DNA from: Jidongwangia harbinensis | Lineage (GTDB): Bacteria > Actinomycetota > Actinomycetes > Mycobacteriales > Micromonosporaceae | DNA length: 64,000 bases | Direction of reading: 5' to 3' | Assembly: GCF_020216025.1 (NCBI RefSeq) | Contig: NZ_JAIWNC010000041.1 | Span: forward strand, 28,004-92,003 | Shown here: in pieces, positions 63,963 through 64,000 of the stretch | How the letters are laid out: each line of letters opens with the position of its first letter | How positions within the stretch are numbered: position 1 is the stretch's first letter | Translations under genes and position numbers: made by a program | Notes under the pieces: generated by a model | The model's input: only the letters and a program-made list of their open reading frames with translations | The model's database searches: none | Told to the model about the DNA's origin: nothing

Positions 63963-64000
63963 TGTGGTTAAGCCCTCGGCTTATTAGTACCGGTCAACTG
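63963..64000 (-). rRNA. rrl: 23S ribosomal RNA, 3' end only
   Basis: On the minus strand the window ends in ACCGGTACTAATAAGCCGAG followed by GGCTTAACC, the conserved 3' terminus of 23S rRNA. The rest lies outside the window, and the mature 3' end is estimated. Confidence 0.93.

Overview
The window is GC-rich actinobacterial chromosome, most likely from Actinoplanes or another member of the Micromonosporaceae. That placement is an inference. It rests on many GTG/TTG starts and leaderless genes, CBM2-linked cellulases, a DUF574-type methyltransferase, a mycobacterial/streptomycete-type LexA box, CebR/CelR boxes and the style of the 5S/23S genes. No insertion sequence, prophage or CRISPR array was seen. 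The window looks like ordinary chromosome dense with regulatory and secreted-enzyme genes, ending in an rRNA operon.

Region 1 (1-4700) is a tightly overlapping operon on the minus strand: rsbR, rsbS, rsbT, an ATPase-SpoIIE phosphatase fusion, a histidine kinase and a response regulator. It is a stressosome (RST) module joined to a phosphatase and a two-component output, with a divergent RsbV-like STAS protein. Region 2 (4780-11664) holds mscL, a leaderless small gene under a perfect LexA box, an orphan zinc-finger anti-sigma-like protein, a CGNR regulator, an L,D-transpeptidase lipoprotein, a soluble transhydrogenase, and a TetR/MFS efflux pair with matching operators. Region 3 (11747-22360) contains an unrecognised six-TM protein, a GH5-CBM2 cellulase with a CebR box, DUF4253, APH-like and DinB proteins, tRNA-Lys beside a decayed uridine-kinase gene, a secreted I36-type inhibitor, an acyl-CoA-dehydrogenase-like flavoprotein and an XRE regulator.

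Region 4 (22697-33472) carries a large AfsR-type regulator, VOC and SDR proteins, a GH16 glucanase, cutC with a NarL-type two-component system, a glycerophosphodiesterase and a serine hydrolase. Region 5 (33494-42542) starts with metH, preceded by what looks like an S-adenosylhomocysteine riboswitch whose P4 strand overlaps an anti-Shine-Dalgarno hairpin. It continues with a short Rho factor, a PanE-like reductase next to a frameshifted TetR gene, a MarR/hydrolase pair and a methyltransferase.

Region 6 (42655-62656) is rich in polysaccharide degradation. It has a multidomain GH5, a BNR-repeat enzyme, an AA10 LPMO translationally coupled to a DUF305 lipoprotein, a GH3 glucosidase under a second CebR box and a Tat-exported phosphoesterase-LamG protein. 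Between these lie a P450/ferredoxin pair, an OmpR-type two-component system, a second serine hydrolase paralogue and a P450 followed by an FxsB-like radical SAM protein. Region 7 (62657-64000) is noncoding 61-bp tandem repeats, then the rrn terminator, 5S rRNA and the 3' end of 23S rRNA on the minus strand.

The two CebR boxes suggest that the GH5 cellulase and the GH3 glucosidase form one cellobiose-responsive regulon. The other secreted glycanases show no such box and are probably controlled differently.
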